Source: Vulcanimicrobiota bacterium (lineage in GTDB: Bacteria; Vulcanimicrobiota; Vulcanimicrobiia; Vulcanimicrobiales; Vulcanimicrobiaceae). Taken from it: 10,726 bases of DNA. The notes below the pieces were generated by a model, which did not search any database, was not told the DNA's origin, and saw nothing but the letters and a program-made list of their open reading frames with translations. Below, in pieces: positions 1 through 8,103 of the stretch. The stretch lies in contig JASHTE010000300.1 in NCBI GenBank assembly GCA_030040695.1, forward strand, positions 1 through 10,726, in the 5' to 3' direction. The first letter of the stretch is position 1. Each line of letters opens with the position of its first letter. The position numbers were made by a program, and so were the translations under genes.

Positions 1-1332
1 GGCTATCGCCAGGAGCTCAAGCGTTCCCTGAGCCTGCTCGACCTGCTCGTATACGGACTTGCCTTCATCGTGCCGGCCGCGCCGATTGCCGTGTTCGGCT
101 TCGTCTTCAACGCCAGCCACGGCATGGTGCCGCTCGTCTACGTCATCGGCCTCGTGGCGATGCTCTTCACGGCGCTCAGCTACATGGTGATGATTCACGA
201 GTTTCCGGTTGCGGGCTCGGTGTACAGCTACGCGACACGCAGCCTCGGCCCGACCATCGGCTTCTTCGCGGGATGTGCGATCCTGCTCGATTATCTCTTG
301 ATTCCGACGCTCTGCTACGTCGGATGTGCCATCGCGATACATGCTGCCTTCCCCGCAGTGCCGCAAGCCGTATCCGTGATCGGCCTATTGGCATTCGCCA
401 CGATCGTCAACTATTACGGTATCGAGACGACGGTGCAGATAAACTTCGCAATGCTCGGGCTGCAGATCGTCATTCTCGCGCTCTTTATCGCGTTGGCGAT
501 CGTCGCGCTCGCGCACCACGTCGCCGGTGCGCATCTCTCTCTCGCTCCACTCTACAATCCGGGGCAACTAACTCCGAGCGTGATCTTCGGCGCGTTATCG
601 CTTGCCGTTCTCAGTTTTCTCGGGTTCGATGCCATTTCGACGCTCGCCGAAGAGGCGCGCGAAGGGGCGAAGAGCGTCGCGCGAGCGACGGTCCTGGCGC
701 TCTGCCTCACGGCGTTCCTCTTCGTCGTGCAGACGTATCTCGGCTCGCTCTTCGTTCTCGGACGCACGGCGTTCGCGCCGGGCGATGCGGCGAATACGGC
801 GTTTTATGACATCGCTGCGACGATCGGCGGCTACTGGTTGAAGTTCACGCTCGCGCTGCCCGGCGTCGTCCTCTCCACTGTTGCGGCTGCACTCACCGCG
901 CAAGCGGCGACCTCGCGATTGCTCTACGGCATGGCGCGCGACGGTTCACTCCCGCGCGCTCTCGCGCACGTACATCAGCAGCGCAAAGTCCCTGATCGTG
1001 CAATCCTTCTCGTGGCGGGCATAACGCTCGTCCTTGGTCTCGTCCTCGTCGGCAAACTCGAGTTGCTGACCTCGCTCGTAAGCTTTGGTGCCCTCGTCGG
1101 GTTCTTGCTGCTGCACCTCTCCGTGATCGTGTACTTCAACCGCCGGAAGATCAGCGCGAATTGGCTGCGACATCTCGTTGCGCCCGGAATCGGCCTCGCG
1201 ATCATCGCATACGTGCTCTGGAACGCTCAGGCGAACGCGAAGATCACCGGTTTATGTTGGCTCGCGGCCGGCCTCGTGGTGTTTCTCGTGTTGCGCCGAA
1301 CGGGCCGCGCGGTGACGCTGCCGGCCGATTAG
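1..1332 (+). CDS. APC-superfamily amino acid permease, 5'-truncated by the window edge
   Basis: The reading frame is open from base 1 to the TAG at 1330-1332, giving 443 visible residues. The first residues (GYRQELKRSLSLLDLLVYG) are a typical cytoplasmic lead into helix 1 of APC transporters, so probably only 10-30 residues are missing. Helix 1 carries the unwound substrate-site segment IVPAAPIAVFG. The conserved EFPVAGSVYSYATRSLG stretch follows helix 2, and GFDAISTLAEEAREGAKSV is the signature between helices 6 and 7 seen in the YjeH/ethanolamine-permease-like branch. About 12 hydrophobic helices are spread over the length. The family carries amino acids or polyamines across the inner membrane, usually by H+ symport or exchange. 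The substrate cannot be read from the sequence. A GTG at 70 is an internal Val codon, not the start. The gene is followed by 91 bases with no clear terminator, then a tRNA. Confidence 0.92.
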   Translation, partial: GYRQELKRSLSLLDLLVYGLAFIVPAAPIAVFGFVFNASHGMVPLVYVIGLVAMLFTALSYMVMIHEFPVAGSVYSYATRSLGPTIGFFAGCAILLDYLLIPTLCYVGCAIAIHAAFPAVPQAVSVIGLLAFATIVNYYGIETTVQINFAMLGLQIVILALFIALAIVALAHHVAGAHLSLAPLYNPGQLTPSVIFGALSLAVLSFLGFDAISTLAEEAREGAKSVARATVLALCLTAFLFVVQTYLGSLFVLGRTAFAPGDAANTAFYDIAATIGGYWLKFTLALPGVVLSTVAAALTAQAATSRLLYGMARDGSLPRALAHVHQQRKVPDRAILLVAGITLVLGLVLVGKLELLTSLVSFGALVGFLLLHLSVIVYFNRRKISANWLRHLVAPGIGLAIIAYVLWNAQANAKITGLCWLAAGLVVFLVLRRTGRAVTLPAD

Positions 1333-1423
1333 CGTCATATCCGGAGCGGAGCACACCATGGTACAGCCTGCCAACGGCCGTAGGAGGAACGCGAAGCTCC
1401 GGTGTACCCTCGACACTCGGATT

Positions 1424-1498
1424 GCCGTCGTAGCTTAGTGGCAAAGCGCGTCCTTGGTAAGGACGAGAGCGCGGGTTCAATCCCCGCCGACGGCTCCA
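1424..1498 (+). tRNA. tRNA-Thr (anticodon GGT), CCA encoded
   Basis: A full cloverleaf can be drawn. The 7-bp acceptor stem GCCGTCG pairs with CGACGGC at 1488-1494. The D arm begins GCTT at 1433. The anticodon stem CGTCC (1449-1453) pairs with GGACG (1461-1465) around the 7-base loop TTGGTAA, which puts the anticodon GGT at 1456-1458 and reads the threonine codon ACC. The T arm is GCGGG-TTCAATC-CCCGC at 1471-1487. The discriminator T at 1495 is followed by a genomic CCA at 1496-1498. I see no convincing promoter in 1333-1423. Six T residues follow at once (1499-1504), but the ribosome binding site of the next gene starts only 10 bases after the CCA, so tRNA and mRNA may share a transcript. 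Certain as a tRNA; identity follows from the anticodon. Confidence 0.97.
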
Positions 1499-1508
1499 TT
1501 TTTTATCT

Positions 1509-1514
1509 GAGGAG
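1509..1514 (+). promoter_or_regulatory. Strong Shine-Dalgarno site for the small membrane protein gene
   Basis: GAGGAG lies 6 bases before the ATG at 1521 and fixes that start. It is the only textbook ribosome binding site in front of a gene in this window. The other starts have weak or no purine-rich sites and mostly overlap or follow closely the stop of an upstream gene. It lies within the 22-base leader between the tRNA CCA end and the ATG. Confidence 0.8.
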
Positions 1515-1520
1515 ATCACA

Positions 1521-1763
1521 ATGGAGGTCAAACCCACCTATCTCGGTACGATGATATCGCTCGCAACGGTCGCGTTCGGACTGATCGCCGCCGGCGCGTG
1601 GAACAAGTTTATCGCCGATTTCATCGGCGTCTTCCTCAAGCAGGGTCACGGCGTGATCGCGGAGTTCGTCTACGCGCTCATCGTGACGCTGATAGCCATA
1701 CTCGTCGTGCAAAATCTCGGGAAGTTGGCTGAGCGACAGGAGCTGCACGGCCCGAAGACCTAG
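1521..1763 (+). CDS. Small two-helix membrane protein, DUF5654-like
   Basis: An 80-residue protein starting at an ATG with a good Shine-Dalgarno site. It has two hydrophobic segments, about residues 9-27 (LGTMISLATVAFGLIAAGAW) and 45-64, joined by an amphipathic stretch FIADFIGVFLKQGHG, and a short charged tail KLAERQELHGPKT. The pattern AFGLIAAGAWN and the overall length resemble the DUF5654 family of small bacterial and archaeal membrane proteins of unknown function; I judge this by eye and a profile search would settle it. The gene ends 9 bases before ftsH and in the same reading frame, so co-transcription and translational coupling with ftsH are likely. A role as an FtsH partner or substrate is only a guess from position. 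Coding is supported by the ribosome site, the membrane topology and the tight fit between tRNA and ftsH. Confidence 0.8.
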   Translation: MEVKPTYLGTMISLATVAFGLIAAGAWNKFIADFIGVFLKQGHGVIAEFVYALIVTLIAILVVQNLGKLAERQELHGPKT

Positions 1764-1772
1764 CATCCCCTC

Positions 1773-3719
1773 GTGGCGCAGCAACAACCGGGCCCGAAAC
1801 GTCCGCGCAACCAAGGGGCTTGGGGCTTTCTTTGGTGGATGTTCTTAGGCGTTCTCCTGCTGTGGAACTACTTCGTCTTCGCACCGCACGCCAATCCGCA
1901 GGAGCCGATTCCCTACTCCGTCTTCCTCGCGCAGGTGCGCGCAGGGAACGTCTCTGCCGTGCGCATCGCCGGCGATCAAATCACCGGCACGTTCGTGAAG
2001 CCGTATGCGGAGCCGGCCGCGCTCGTCGCACGGATCAGCGCGCTCTCGCAGCAACCGGCGCCGTCGCCGAAGCCGACCGCGGCGCCAAAGGCGACGGCAT
2101 TTCAGACGACATTCCCGACGACGCAAGGCGATCCGCATCTCATCGCGCTGCTGGAGCAGCACCACGTGATCGCCGACGTCTCGAGCACGACGACGCCCTG
2201 GTTCGTACAGCTGCTCGTGACGTGGCTGCCGATGCTCCTCTTCCTCGGGCTCTTCCTTTGGCTACTCTCCTCGCTCGGCCGAAATCAATCGGGGGTCATG
2301 AGCAGCTTCGGGCGCATACGTGCAAAGCGCTACGTTCCGCTCATGAAACCGGTGACGTTCGATGACGTCGCAGGTGCGGACGCTGCGAAATCGGAGCTGC
2401 AAGAAGAAGTCGACTTTCTCCGTGAGCCGAAGAAGTATCGAGCGATCGGTGCGCGCATTCCGCGTGGCGTTCTGCTCGTCGGCGCGCCCGGAACAGGAAA
2501 GACGCTCCTCGCGCGCGCGGTCGCTGGCGAAGCGGGGGTTCCTTTTCTCAGTCTGAACGCGTCGGAGTTCGTCGAGATGTTCGTCGGCGTCGGTGCGAGC
2601 CGCGTGCGCGACCTCTTTCGGCAGGCACGGGAGATAGCACCGGCGATCGTCTTCATCGACGAGCTCGACGCCGTGGGGAGACGGCGCGGTGCCGGCGTCG
2701 GTACGGTGAATGACGAACGCGAGCAGACGCTGAACCAGCTCCTCGCAGAGCTCGACGGCTTCGACCCGCGCTACGATATCATCATTCTCGCCGCGACGAA
2801 TCGTCCCGATGTGCTCGACCCGGCGCTGCTGCGCCCCGGACGCTTCGATCGTCAAGTCGTCGTCGATCTCCCGGATAGGCCCGGACGTGAAGCGATTCTA
2901 CAGATTCATACGCGCGAGATTACGCTCGGGCCCGACGTCGATCTCGCGGCCGTCGCCGCGGCAACGATCGGCTTGAGTGGTGCGGAGCTTGCGAACCTGT
3001 GCAACGAGGCGGCGCTCGTTGCGGCACGTAACAACCGAACGGCGGTGACCCAAGCCGATTTCTGGGAGGCGAACGACAAAATTCGCCTCGGCGCCGCGCA
3101 TCCTCGTCTCATCGATCCGCAAGAGCGAAAGGTCGTCGCCTACCATGAATCTGGGCATACCGTCGTCGCTTGGCTCACGCCCGGGGCCGACGCGGTGCAG
3201 AAAGTGACGATCGTTCCTCGCGGGCGCGCGCTCGGCCAGACCGAGCAGATCCCCGCGGAGGATCGTCACAACGTGAGTCGCGGTTACCTCGAAGCGCGTC
3301 TTGCCGTCTTGCTCGGCGGGCGCACCGCGGAGGAGATAGCGCTCGGTGACATCTCTACCGGAGCTGAGAACGATCTCATGGAAGCGACCTCGCTTGCGCG
3401 TCGGATGGTGACGCGCTGGGGCATGGGAGAGATCGGACTCCTCGCGTTTCACGCCGACGAGCAGCAGCCGTTTCTCGGATACGAGATGACGCAAGGGCGT
3501 GACTACAGCGAAGCGACTGCGGCGCGCATCGACGGCGATGTCGAACGCCTGCTCGCGCAGGCGCACGAACGAGTGCGCTCGCTTCTCACCAAGGAGCGGT
3601 CGCGCCTCGACACGCTTGCGGCGACGCTCTTGCGCGAGGAGACCGTCGACGCGCCGGAGCTCGAGCGGATTCTCGGTGCCGCGACGCTACCGAAGCCCGA
3701 CGTCGTTCAGGAGGTCTAG
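1773..3719 (+). CDS. ftsH: ATP-dependent zinc metalloprotease FtsH
   Basis: The 648-residue product has the usual FtsH length. It is a membrane-anchored hexameric AAA+ protease that pulls out and degrades membrane and unstable cytosolic proteins. In order: transmembrane helix 1 at about 18-36, a periplasmic domain with a Pro/Ala/Lys-rich linker (93-109), transmembrane helix 2 at about 143-167, Walker A GAPGTGKT (237-244), pore-loop FVG (270-272), Walker [11 protein letters not shown] (293-302), a second region of homology ending RPGRFDR with arginine fingers R354 and R357, and the zinc site HESGH (458-462) with the third ligand probably D534 in TGAENDL. All catalytic residues are present. The GTG at 1773 is the first start after the upstream in-frame TAG (1761-1763). 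The next Met, residue 23, lies inside helix 1, so GTG is preferred. No ribosome site is visible, so reinitiation from the upstream gene is likely. The stop codon overlaps that of the convergent copper ATPase gene. Confidence 0.97.
   Translation: MAQQQPGPKRPRNQGAWGFLWWMFLGVLLLWNYFVFAPHANPQEPIPYSVFLAQVRAGNVSAVRIAGDQITGTFVKPYAEPAALVARISALSQQPAPSPKPTAAPKATAFQTTFPTTQGDPHLIALLEQHHVIADVSSTTTPWFVQLLVTWLPMLLFLGLFLWLLSSLGRNQSGVMSSFGRIRAKRYVPLMKPVTFDDVAGADAAKSELQEEVDFLREPKKYRAIGARIPRGVLLVGAPGTGKTLLARAVAGEAGVPFLSLNASEFVEMFVGVGASRVRDLFRQAREIAPAIVFIDELDAVGRRRGAGVGTVNDEREQTLNQLLAELDGFDPRYDIIILAATNRPDVLDPALLRPGRFDRQVVVDLPDRPGREAILQIHTREITLGPDVDLAAVAAATIGLSGAELANLCNEAALVAARNNRTAVTQADFWEANDKIRLGAAHPRLIDPQERKVVAYHESGHTVVAWLTPGADAVQKVTIVPRGRALGQTEQIPAEDRHNVSRGYLEARLAVLLGGRTAEEIALGDISTGAENDLMEATSLARRMVTRWGMGEIGLLAFHADEQQPFLGYEMTQGRDYSEATAARIDGDVERLLAQAHERVRSLLTKERSRLDTLAATLLREETVDAPELERILGAATLPKPDVVQEV
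3716..3719. other. Interleaved stop codons of two convergent genes
   Basis: The palindrome CTAG holds both stops: TAG at 3717-3719 on the + strand ends ftsH, and TAG at 3718-3716 on the - strand ends the copper ATPase gene. There is no space for a terminator between them, and I see no hairpin with a T-run on either side. Transcripts from the two sides must therefore run into the opposite gene, or end there by Rho or collision. Confidence 0.95.
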
Positions 3720-5719
3720 AGGCGCAAGCGTCCCAGGCGCAGGGCATTCACGATGACGCAGACCGAGCTGCACGACATCGCCGCCGCCGCAATCATCGGC
3801 GAAAGAAGAATGCCCGAAAACGGGTAGAGTACGCCCGCCGCAATCGGAATGCCGAGCGCGTTGTAGAGGAAGGCGAAGAAGAGGTTCTGCCGGACATTGC
3901 GCATCGTTGCGACGCTCAAACGCCGCGCGCGCACGAGCCCGGTCAGGTCGCCCTTGACGAGCGTCACGGTCGCGCTCTCGATCGCAACGTCCGTACCCGT
4001 TCCCATTGCGATGCCGACGTCAGCCTGCGTGAGCGCGGGCGAGTCGTTGATGCCGTCGCCCGCCATGGCGACGACGTGGCCGTGTGACTGAAGTTGAGCC
4101 ACAATCGCGGCCTTCTCGGCTGGAAGCACACTCGCGTGCAGCTCCTCGATACCGACATGCTGCGCAATCGCGCGTGCCATTACCTCGCGATCGCCGGTTA
4201 CCATGACGACGCGTAGACCCAGCTGACGCAAAGCCGCGACTGCGTCACGTGCGCCGGCCTTGGGTGCATCCTCGAGCGCGAGGCATCCGGCTGCAGATCC
4301 ATCAACGGCGATGAAGAGCGCGGTCGAGCTCTCAGGCTGCGCCTGTGAGAAGCTCACGCCGAGGTCGCGCATCATTGCGGCGTTACCGACGGCGACGTCA
4401 TGCCCCTCGACGATGCCGCGCGCGCCTTTTCCTGGGATCGCGCTGAAGCCGCTGACCGGCACCGGATGTAGGTCGCGCTCTAGGGCCGCCGCGATGACGG
4501 CCGATGCGACAGGATGCTCGCTCGCAGACTCGACCGATGCTGCGAGACGAAGCGCGTCGTCGGAAACTTCGATGCTGGTTACATGCACGCGCCCCTCCGT
4601 GAGTGTGCCCGTCTTGTCGATGAGCAGAATGTCGGCGCGTGCGAGCACCTCGGCAGCCTCGCCGGTTCTGAAGAGCACACCCACGTGCGCGCCTCTCCCG
4701 CTTGCGACCGCAATCGACAGTGGCGTGGCCAGGCCGAGCGCGCATGGGCAGGCGATGATGAGCACCGCAACGGCGTTTGCAATCGCAGGCGCAATCGCAG
4801 AATGCGGGCCAAAGATGATCCACGCTGCGAATGTTACGAGCGCGGCTCCAATAACCGACGGAACGAAGTACGCGGAGACGCGATCCGCCAAGCGCTGCAC
4901 GGGCGCGCCACTTCGCGCCGCTCGTGCGACCATCTCTGCGATCTGGGCGAGCATCGTCTCGGTGCCCACGCGCCGGGCTTCCATGATAAAGGTTCGGGTG
5001 CCGTTGAGCGTGCCGCCGACGACGCGGTCGCCCTTGCGCTTCTCGACGGGCAACGCCTCTCCGGTTAGCATGGATTCATCGATCGAGGAGTCGCCCTCGC
5101 GCACGATACCGTCAACGGGCACGCGCCCGCCGGGGCGCACGCGCAGGAGATCGCCTACGGCGACCTTGTCGAGCGAGACCTCGCTCTCCTCACCACCGGG
5201 AGCGATGCGATACGCGCGGGCGGGAGCGAGCTCGAGCAGAGAACGAATCGCGTCGCCGGTTCGACGGCGCGCGCGCAGCTCGAGCACCTGACCGAGCAGC
5301 ACGAGCGTTACGATCGCGGCTGCCGATTCGAAGTAGGTCGACGTGCCGAGCGCGAGCGCGGCGAGACTGTAGGCGTAGGCAACTCCTACGCCAAGACCGA
5401 TGAGCGTGAACATGTTCAACCTGCGCGAGAGCAGCGAGTTCCAGGCGCGCGCGAAAAGAGGAGCGGCGCACCATCCGACGACCGGCGTTGTCAGGAGCGC
5501 TTCGAGCCACGAGATCGTGCGGCCGCTCATCGCGAGCGCAACGACCGGAGACGAGAGCGTGACGGCGACCCAGAAGCGCACCGTCATATCTCGCAACTCG
5601 CTGCTCTCTTCTTTCTCCTGACGAAAGTCGAACGGCTCGAGAGCCATTCCGCAGGAAGGGCATGCTCCCGCTGCCCCCGAGCGCACGTCGGGATGCATGG
5701 GACACGTCCAGGAGGTCAT
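3716..5719 (-). CDS. copA: Cu+-exporting P1B-type ATPase, CopA-like
   Basis: A 667-residue heavy-metal ATPase that pumps monovalent copper out of the cytoplasm. The N terminus has no HMA domain but a small Cys/His metal-binding module: CPMHP at 6-10 and CPSCGM from C20 to M25. Eight transmembrane helices follow in the P1B layout. Catalytic motifs are all present: TGE 219-221 in the actuator, CPC 324-326 in the ion path, DKTGT with phosphorylated D368, the His-Pro pair 402-403 in the nucleotide domain, and GDGIND 554-559. YNALGIP at 619-625 in helix 7 and MSCSS at 648-652 in helix 8 match the Cu+ (P1B-1) selectivity signature. The ATG at 5719 is preferred to an in-frame ATG at 5803: it opens directly on the metal-binding module and forms an ATGA overlap with the stop of the upstream gene. 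Third gene of a cfa-OYE-copA operon; no copper chaperone or repressor gene lies in the window. Silver transport is also possible. Confidence 0.93.
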   Translation of the reverse strand: MTSWTCPMHPDVRSGAAGACPSCGMALEPFDFRQEKEESSELRDMTVRFWVAVTLSSPVVALAMSGRTISWLEALLTTPVVGWCAAPLFARAWNSLLSRRLNMFTLIGLGVGVAYAYSLAALALGTSTYFESAAAIVTLVLLGQVLELRARRRTGDAIRSLLELAPARAYRIAPGGEESEVSLDKVAVGDLLRVRPGGRVPVDGIVREGDSSIDESMLTGEALPVEKRKGDRVVGGTLNGTRTFIMEARRVGTETMLAQIAEMVARAARSGAPVQRLADRVSAYFVPSVIGAALVTFAAWIIFGPHSAIAPAIANAVAVLIIACPCALGLATPLSIAVASGRGAHVGVLFRTGEAAEVLARADILLIDKTGTLTEGRVHVTSIEVSDDALRLAASVESASEHPVASAVIAAALERDLHPVPVSGFSAIPGKGARGIVEGHDVAVGNAAMMRDLGVSFSQAQPESSTALFIAVDGSAAGCLALEDAPKAGARDAVAALRQLGLRVVMVTGDREVMARAIAQHVGIEELHASVLPAEKAAIVAQLQSHGHVVAMAGDGINDSPALTQADVGIAMGTGTDVAIESATVTLVKGDLTGLVRARRLSVATMRNVRQNLFFAFLYNALGIPIAAGVLYPFSGILLSPMIAAAAMSCSSVCVIVNALRLGRLRL

Positions 5720-6792
5720 TCGAATCGCGTCTTGCGGCCGCGCAGGTACTGGTTGGGAACGAAGGGCTCGCCGCCGAGCGCGTCGGCGGCATCCCACGTC
5801 CAACGAGGATAGCGTAAAAAGCCGCGCGCCAATGCAACCATGTCGGCCTCGCCACCCGCGACGATCGCCTCTGCCTGCTGCGGACGCGTAATCGCGCCGA
5901 CCGCGATTGTCGTTATGCCGATCTCGCGCTTGATGCGCGCCGAGAACGGCACCTGATACCCGGGGTGCGCGTCGATCTTCTGGAGTGGCGAGAGCCCGCC
6001 GCTCGAAACATCGATGAAGTCACAACCGCGTTGCTTGAGCGCTCCCGCGAAGACGACGGACTCATCGAGGTTCCAGCCGCCTTCGACCCAGTCGGTCGCT
6101 GAGATACGCACACCGAGGGGCTTGCGCTCGGGCCAGACGGCGCGAACGCGCTCGAAGAGCTCGAGCGGGAAGCGCATGCGGTTCTCGAGCGACCCTCCGT
6201 AGCGATCGGTGCGGTGGTTTGAGAGCGGAGAGAGAAACTCGTGCGCGAGGTAGCCGTGCGCGAAGTGCAGCTCGATGATATCGATACCGAGCCGCTCCGC
6301 GCGTCGGGCCGCGGCGACGAAGTCGCTGCGGATCCTCTCCATGCCGGCTTCGTCGAGCTCGCTCGGCACGTGCCATCCGGTGTCGTACGCGAGCGCAGAG
6401 GGCGCAACGATCGGGTAGGCATGCTCTCCGCTCGCCGGACCCCCGCCCTCCCACGGCGGCAAGGTCGAGGCCTTTCGCCCCGCGTGCGCAAGCTGTACGC
6501 CGATTTTGCTCCGCGCCCATGCTCGTACGAAGCGTACGACGCGCTCGATCCCGCGCTCGTTCTCGTCGCTGTAGAGGCCGAGATCGCGGTACGTGATCCG
6601 CGCCTGCGGGCTTACGTGCGTGGCTTCGAAGAAGGCGATGCTCGGCCCAGAGAGCGTGAGGTGGCCGAGATGAACGAGATGCCATTCGTTCGCGCTACCG
6701 TCCTCGCTCGAATACTGGCACATCGGCGAGACGACGATACGATTTTCGAGCGTGAGGCCGCGCAGCGCGATGGGAGAGAAGAGCGAGCTCAC
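5716..6792 (-). CDS. Old yellow enzyme, XenA/YqjM class NAD(P)H:flavin oxidoreductase
   Basis: A 358-residue FMN-binding TIM-barrel ene-reductase. Such enzymes use NAD(P)H to reduce activated C=C bonds (enals, enones, maleimides) and some nitro compounds, often as detoxification of electrophiles. The N terminus [20 protein letters not shown] and [11 protein letters not shown] place it in the XenA/YqjM group, whose hallmark Cys is C25. The substrate-anion pair is H176 and H179 in [16 protein letters not shown], followed by the family signature [14 protein letters not shown] (192-205). R229 is the probable flavin N1 contact. The FMN phosphate site is formed by AVGAITRP and [11 protein letters not shown]. 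The C-terminal QYLRGR (348-353) resembles the YqjM arginine finger that reaches into the neighbouring subunit. Start is GTG, overlapping the stop of the upstream cfa gene as GTGA; the stop overlaps the copA start as ATGA. The physiological substrate is unknown. Confidence 0.93.
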   Translation of the reverse strand: MSSLFSPIALRGLTLENRIVVSPMCQYSSEDGSANEWHLVHLGHLTLSGPSIAFFEATHVSPQARITYRDLGLYSDENERGIERVVRFVRAWARSKIGVQLAHAGRKASTLPPWEGGGPASGEHAYPIVAPSALAYDTGWHVPSELDEAGMERIRSDFVAAARRAERLGIDIIELHFAHGYLAHEFLSPLSNHRTDRYGGSLENRMRFPLELFERVRAVWPERKPLGVRISATDWVEGGWNLDESVVFAGALKQRGCDFIDVSSGGLSPLQKIDAHPGYQVPFSARIKREIGITTIAVGAITRPQQAEAIVAGGEADMVALARGFLRYPRWTWDAADALGGEPFVPNQYLRGRKTRFE

Positions 6793-8054
6793 CCGTAGAG
6801 ATCCCTGCGTGTCGCCGGCAGATCAACGCTCCCATCATCGCGCTTGCGTCCGAGGAGGGTTTGATATACTGCGATTCGTCCGCTGCGAAAGCCTTGTGCG
6901 CTTCCTGCCATATAGAGACGCCAGATGCGGTAGCTTTGATCGCCGGCCGCAGCGATCGCCGTTTCACGATTGCGCTCGAGATTCGCGACCCATGCGCGCA
7001 GTGTTGTCGCATAGTGTTCGCGTAGATTCTCGACGTCGCGTACTTCGAAGCCGGTGTCTTGCGCGACCGCGAGTGCTTCGGCGATGTGCACCAGCTCGCC
7101 GTCTGGGAAGACGAAGCGTTCCATGAAGCTCGGCATGCGCCGGTGCAGCGGTCCTTCGGCGGCGATGCCGTGATTCAAGAAAAGGCCTCCGGGCTGCAAT
7201 GCGCGGTAAGCGGCGCGAAAATACTCGGGAAGCTTCGCGCGGCCGACGTGCTCGAACATACCGATTGAAGCGATCTTGTCAAAGCGTTCGTCACCGAGAT
7301 CGCGATAGTCGCGCAGCTCGATCGTGACGCGGTCTTCTACGCCGGCTTGCGCAACTCGGCGCCGCCCTTCTTCATATTGCGATTGACTGAGCGTGATGCC
7401 GACTGCCCGGGCTCCGAAGCGCTGCGCAGCGCGGATCACGAGGGCGCCCCAGCCGCAACCGATATCGAGTAGCCGATCCTGTGCGCGGAGCCTAAGCTTG
7501 CGGAGCGTGTGGTCGATCTTCGCAAGCTGAGCCTGCGCGAGTGTTGCGATCCCCTCGTCATAGTACGCACATGAGTAGACCAGGCTCTCGTCGAGAAAGG
7601 ATGCATAGAACGCCAGCGGCTGGTCGTAGTGAAAGCCGATCGCCGCGAGATCGCGAGCTCGTGAGTGCAGTCCGCCGTGAAGGTGCGCCTCGCGCAGCGC
7701 GGGGAGCTGCGCGCGCGGAAGACGGCGGAGCATCTCCCATAACCGCGCCTTGCGCAGCGTCGGAAGATCGCTCGCGGCGCGCAGGAGCGCATCCACCGCC
7801 GATTCGAGCTCGCCTTCGCAGTCGATGACGCCCGCTGCAAACGCGCGTCCCGCGGAGAGTTCGAAGGGAGGGCGCAGCGCCACGCGTAGTGCGCCGGGCT
7901 CGTTCAAGACGAGAACAAAGCGCTCAGAGGTTCCGCGCACGCGGCTTCCGTCCCAGAACCGCACGCCGAGCGTTCGTCCGTAGGCATCTCCGAAGAGTAT
8001 GCCGAGCGCCTCCTGAGCAAGCCGTACGTTGCGATCCATATCGTTCTGCTTCAT
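6789..8054 (-). CDS. cfa: Cyclopropane-fatty-acyl-phospholipid synthase family methyltransferase
   Basis: A 421-residue SAM-dependent enzyme that adds a methylene (or a methyl in some relatives) across double bonds of unsaturated acyl chains in membrane phospholipids. An N-terminal lipid-binding domain (about 1-130) precedes the Rossmann methyltransferase with LDIGCGWG (196-203). The residues known to hold catalytic bicarbonate in E. coli Cfa appear conserved: C162 in SCAYYDEG, E268 in GMFEHVG, H295 and I297 in NHGIA, and Y348 in HYATTLRAW. VFPDGEL and RDYRDL are further family landmarks. The ATG at 8054 has GAAGG (8062-8058) only 3 bases upstream, and an in-frame TGA lies just before it, so no earlier start exists. 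A second ATG at 8039 (residue 6) is possible. First gene of the - strand operon, joined to the flavin reductase by a GTGA overlap. Methyl-branched rather than cyclopropane product cannot be excluded. Confidence 0.92.
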   Translation of the reverse strand: MKQNDMDRNVRLAQEALGILFGDAYGRTLGVRFWDGSRVRGTSERFVLVLNEPGALRVALRPPFELSAGRAFAAGVIDCEGELESAVDALLRAASDLPTLRKARLWEMLRRLPRAQLPALREAHLHGGLHSRARDLAAIGFHYDQPLAFYASFLDESLVYSCAYYDEGIATLAQAQLAKIDHTLRKLRLRAQDRLLDIGCGWGALVIRAAQRFGARAVGITLSQSQYEEGRRRVAQAGVEDRVTIELRDYRDLGDERFDKIASIGMFEHVGRAKLPEYFRAAYRALQPGGLFLNHGIAAEGPLHRRMPSFMERFVFPDGELVHIAEALAVAQDTGFEVRDVENLREHYATTLRAWVANLERNRETAIAAAGDQSYRIWRLYMAGSAQGFRSGRIAVYQTLLGRKRDDGSVDLPATRRDLYG

Positions 8055-8103
8055 GAGCCTTCAAAGGCGCCTCTCCCTGCGCGGCCGAAATCAAGCCGTC
8101 CCA
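8055..8103. promoter_or_regulatory. Short divergent intergenic region
   Basis: About 49 bases separate the chosen start of the lipid methyltransferase gene (leftward) from that of the sensor phosphatase gene (rightward), so both promoters must lie here or reach into the coding ends. It holds a GGCGCC palindrome (8066-8071) and the GAAGG site of the leftward gene. I cannot pick reliable -35/-10 hexamers on either strand. If the alternative starts are used (8039 leftward), the gap is 64 bases. Confidence 0.45.

Noticed and set aside
1382..1388. AGGAGGA, a perfect Shine-Dalgarno-like string between the permease and the tRNA
   Set aside because: No start codon with a plausible frame lies 5-10 bases downstream; the frames available run into the tRNA. 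Probably chance in purine-rich DNA.
1333..1423. Possible terminator or tRNA promoter in the gap after the permease
   Set aside because: Only a weak GGAG/CTCC pairing (around 1384-1400) without a T-run, and no convincing -35/-10 pair.
1499..1504. T6 run after the tRNA as an intrinsic terminator
   Set aside because: The preceding hairpin would have to be the tRNA itself, and a gene with a good ribosome site starts 17 bases later. Partial attenuation is possible but a terminator cannot be called.
1244..1537. A - strand open frame running through the tRNA (contains GLNPRSRPYQGRALPLSYDG)
   Set aside because: This is the translated antisense of the tRNA-Thr, a well-known kind of false gene call.
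4260..5291. A 343-codon open frame on the + strand, antisense to the copper ATPase gene
   Set aside because: It is rich in Arg/Ser/Thr/Ala with no domain or membrane pattern, and lies wholly opposite conserved ATPase motifs. In GC-rich DNA with strong third-position bias such antisense frames stay open by chance.
5720..5803. Longer start for the copper ATPase at 5803
   Set aside because: The extra 28 residues are Arg-rich, overlap the upstream reductase gene by 88 bases, and precede the normal family N terminus; ATG 5719 with the ATGA overlap is better.
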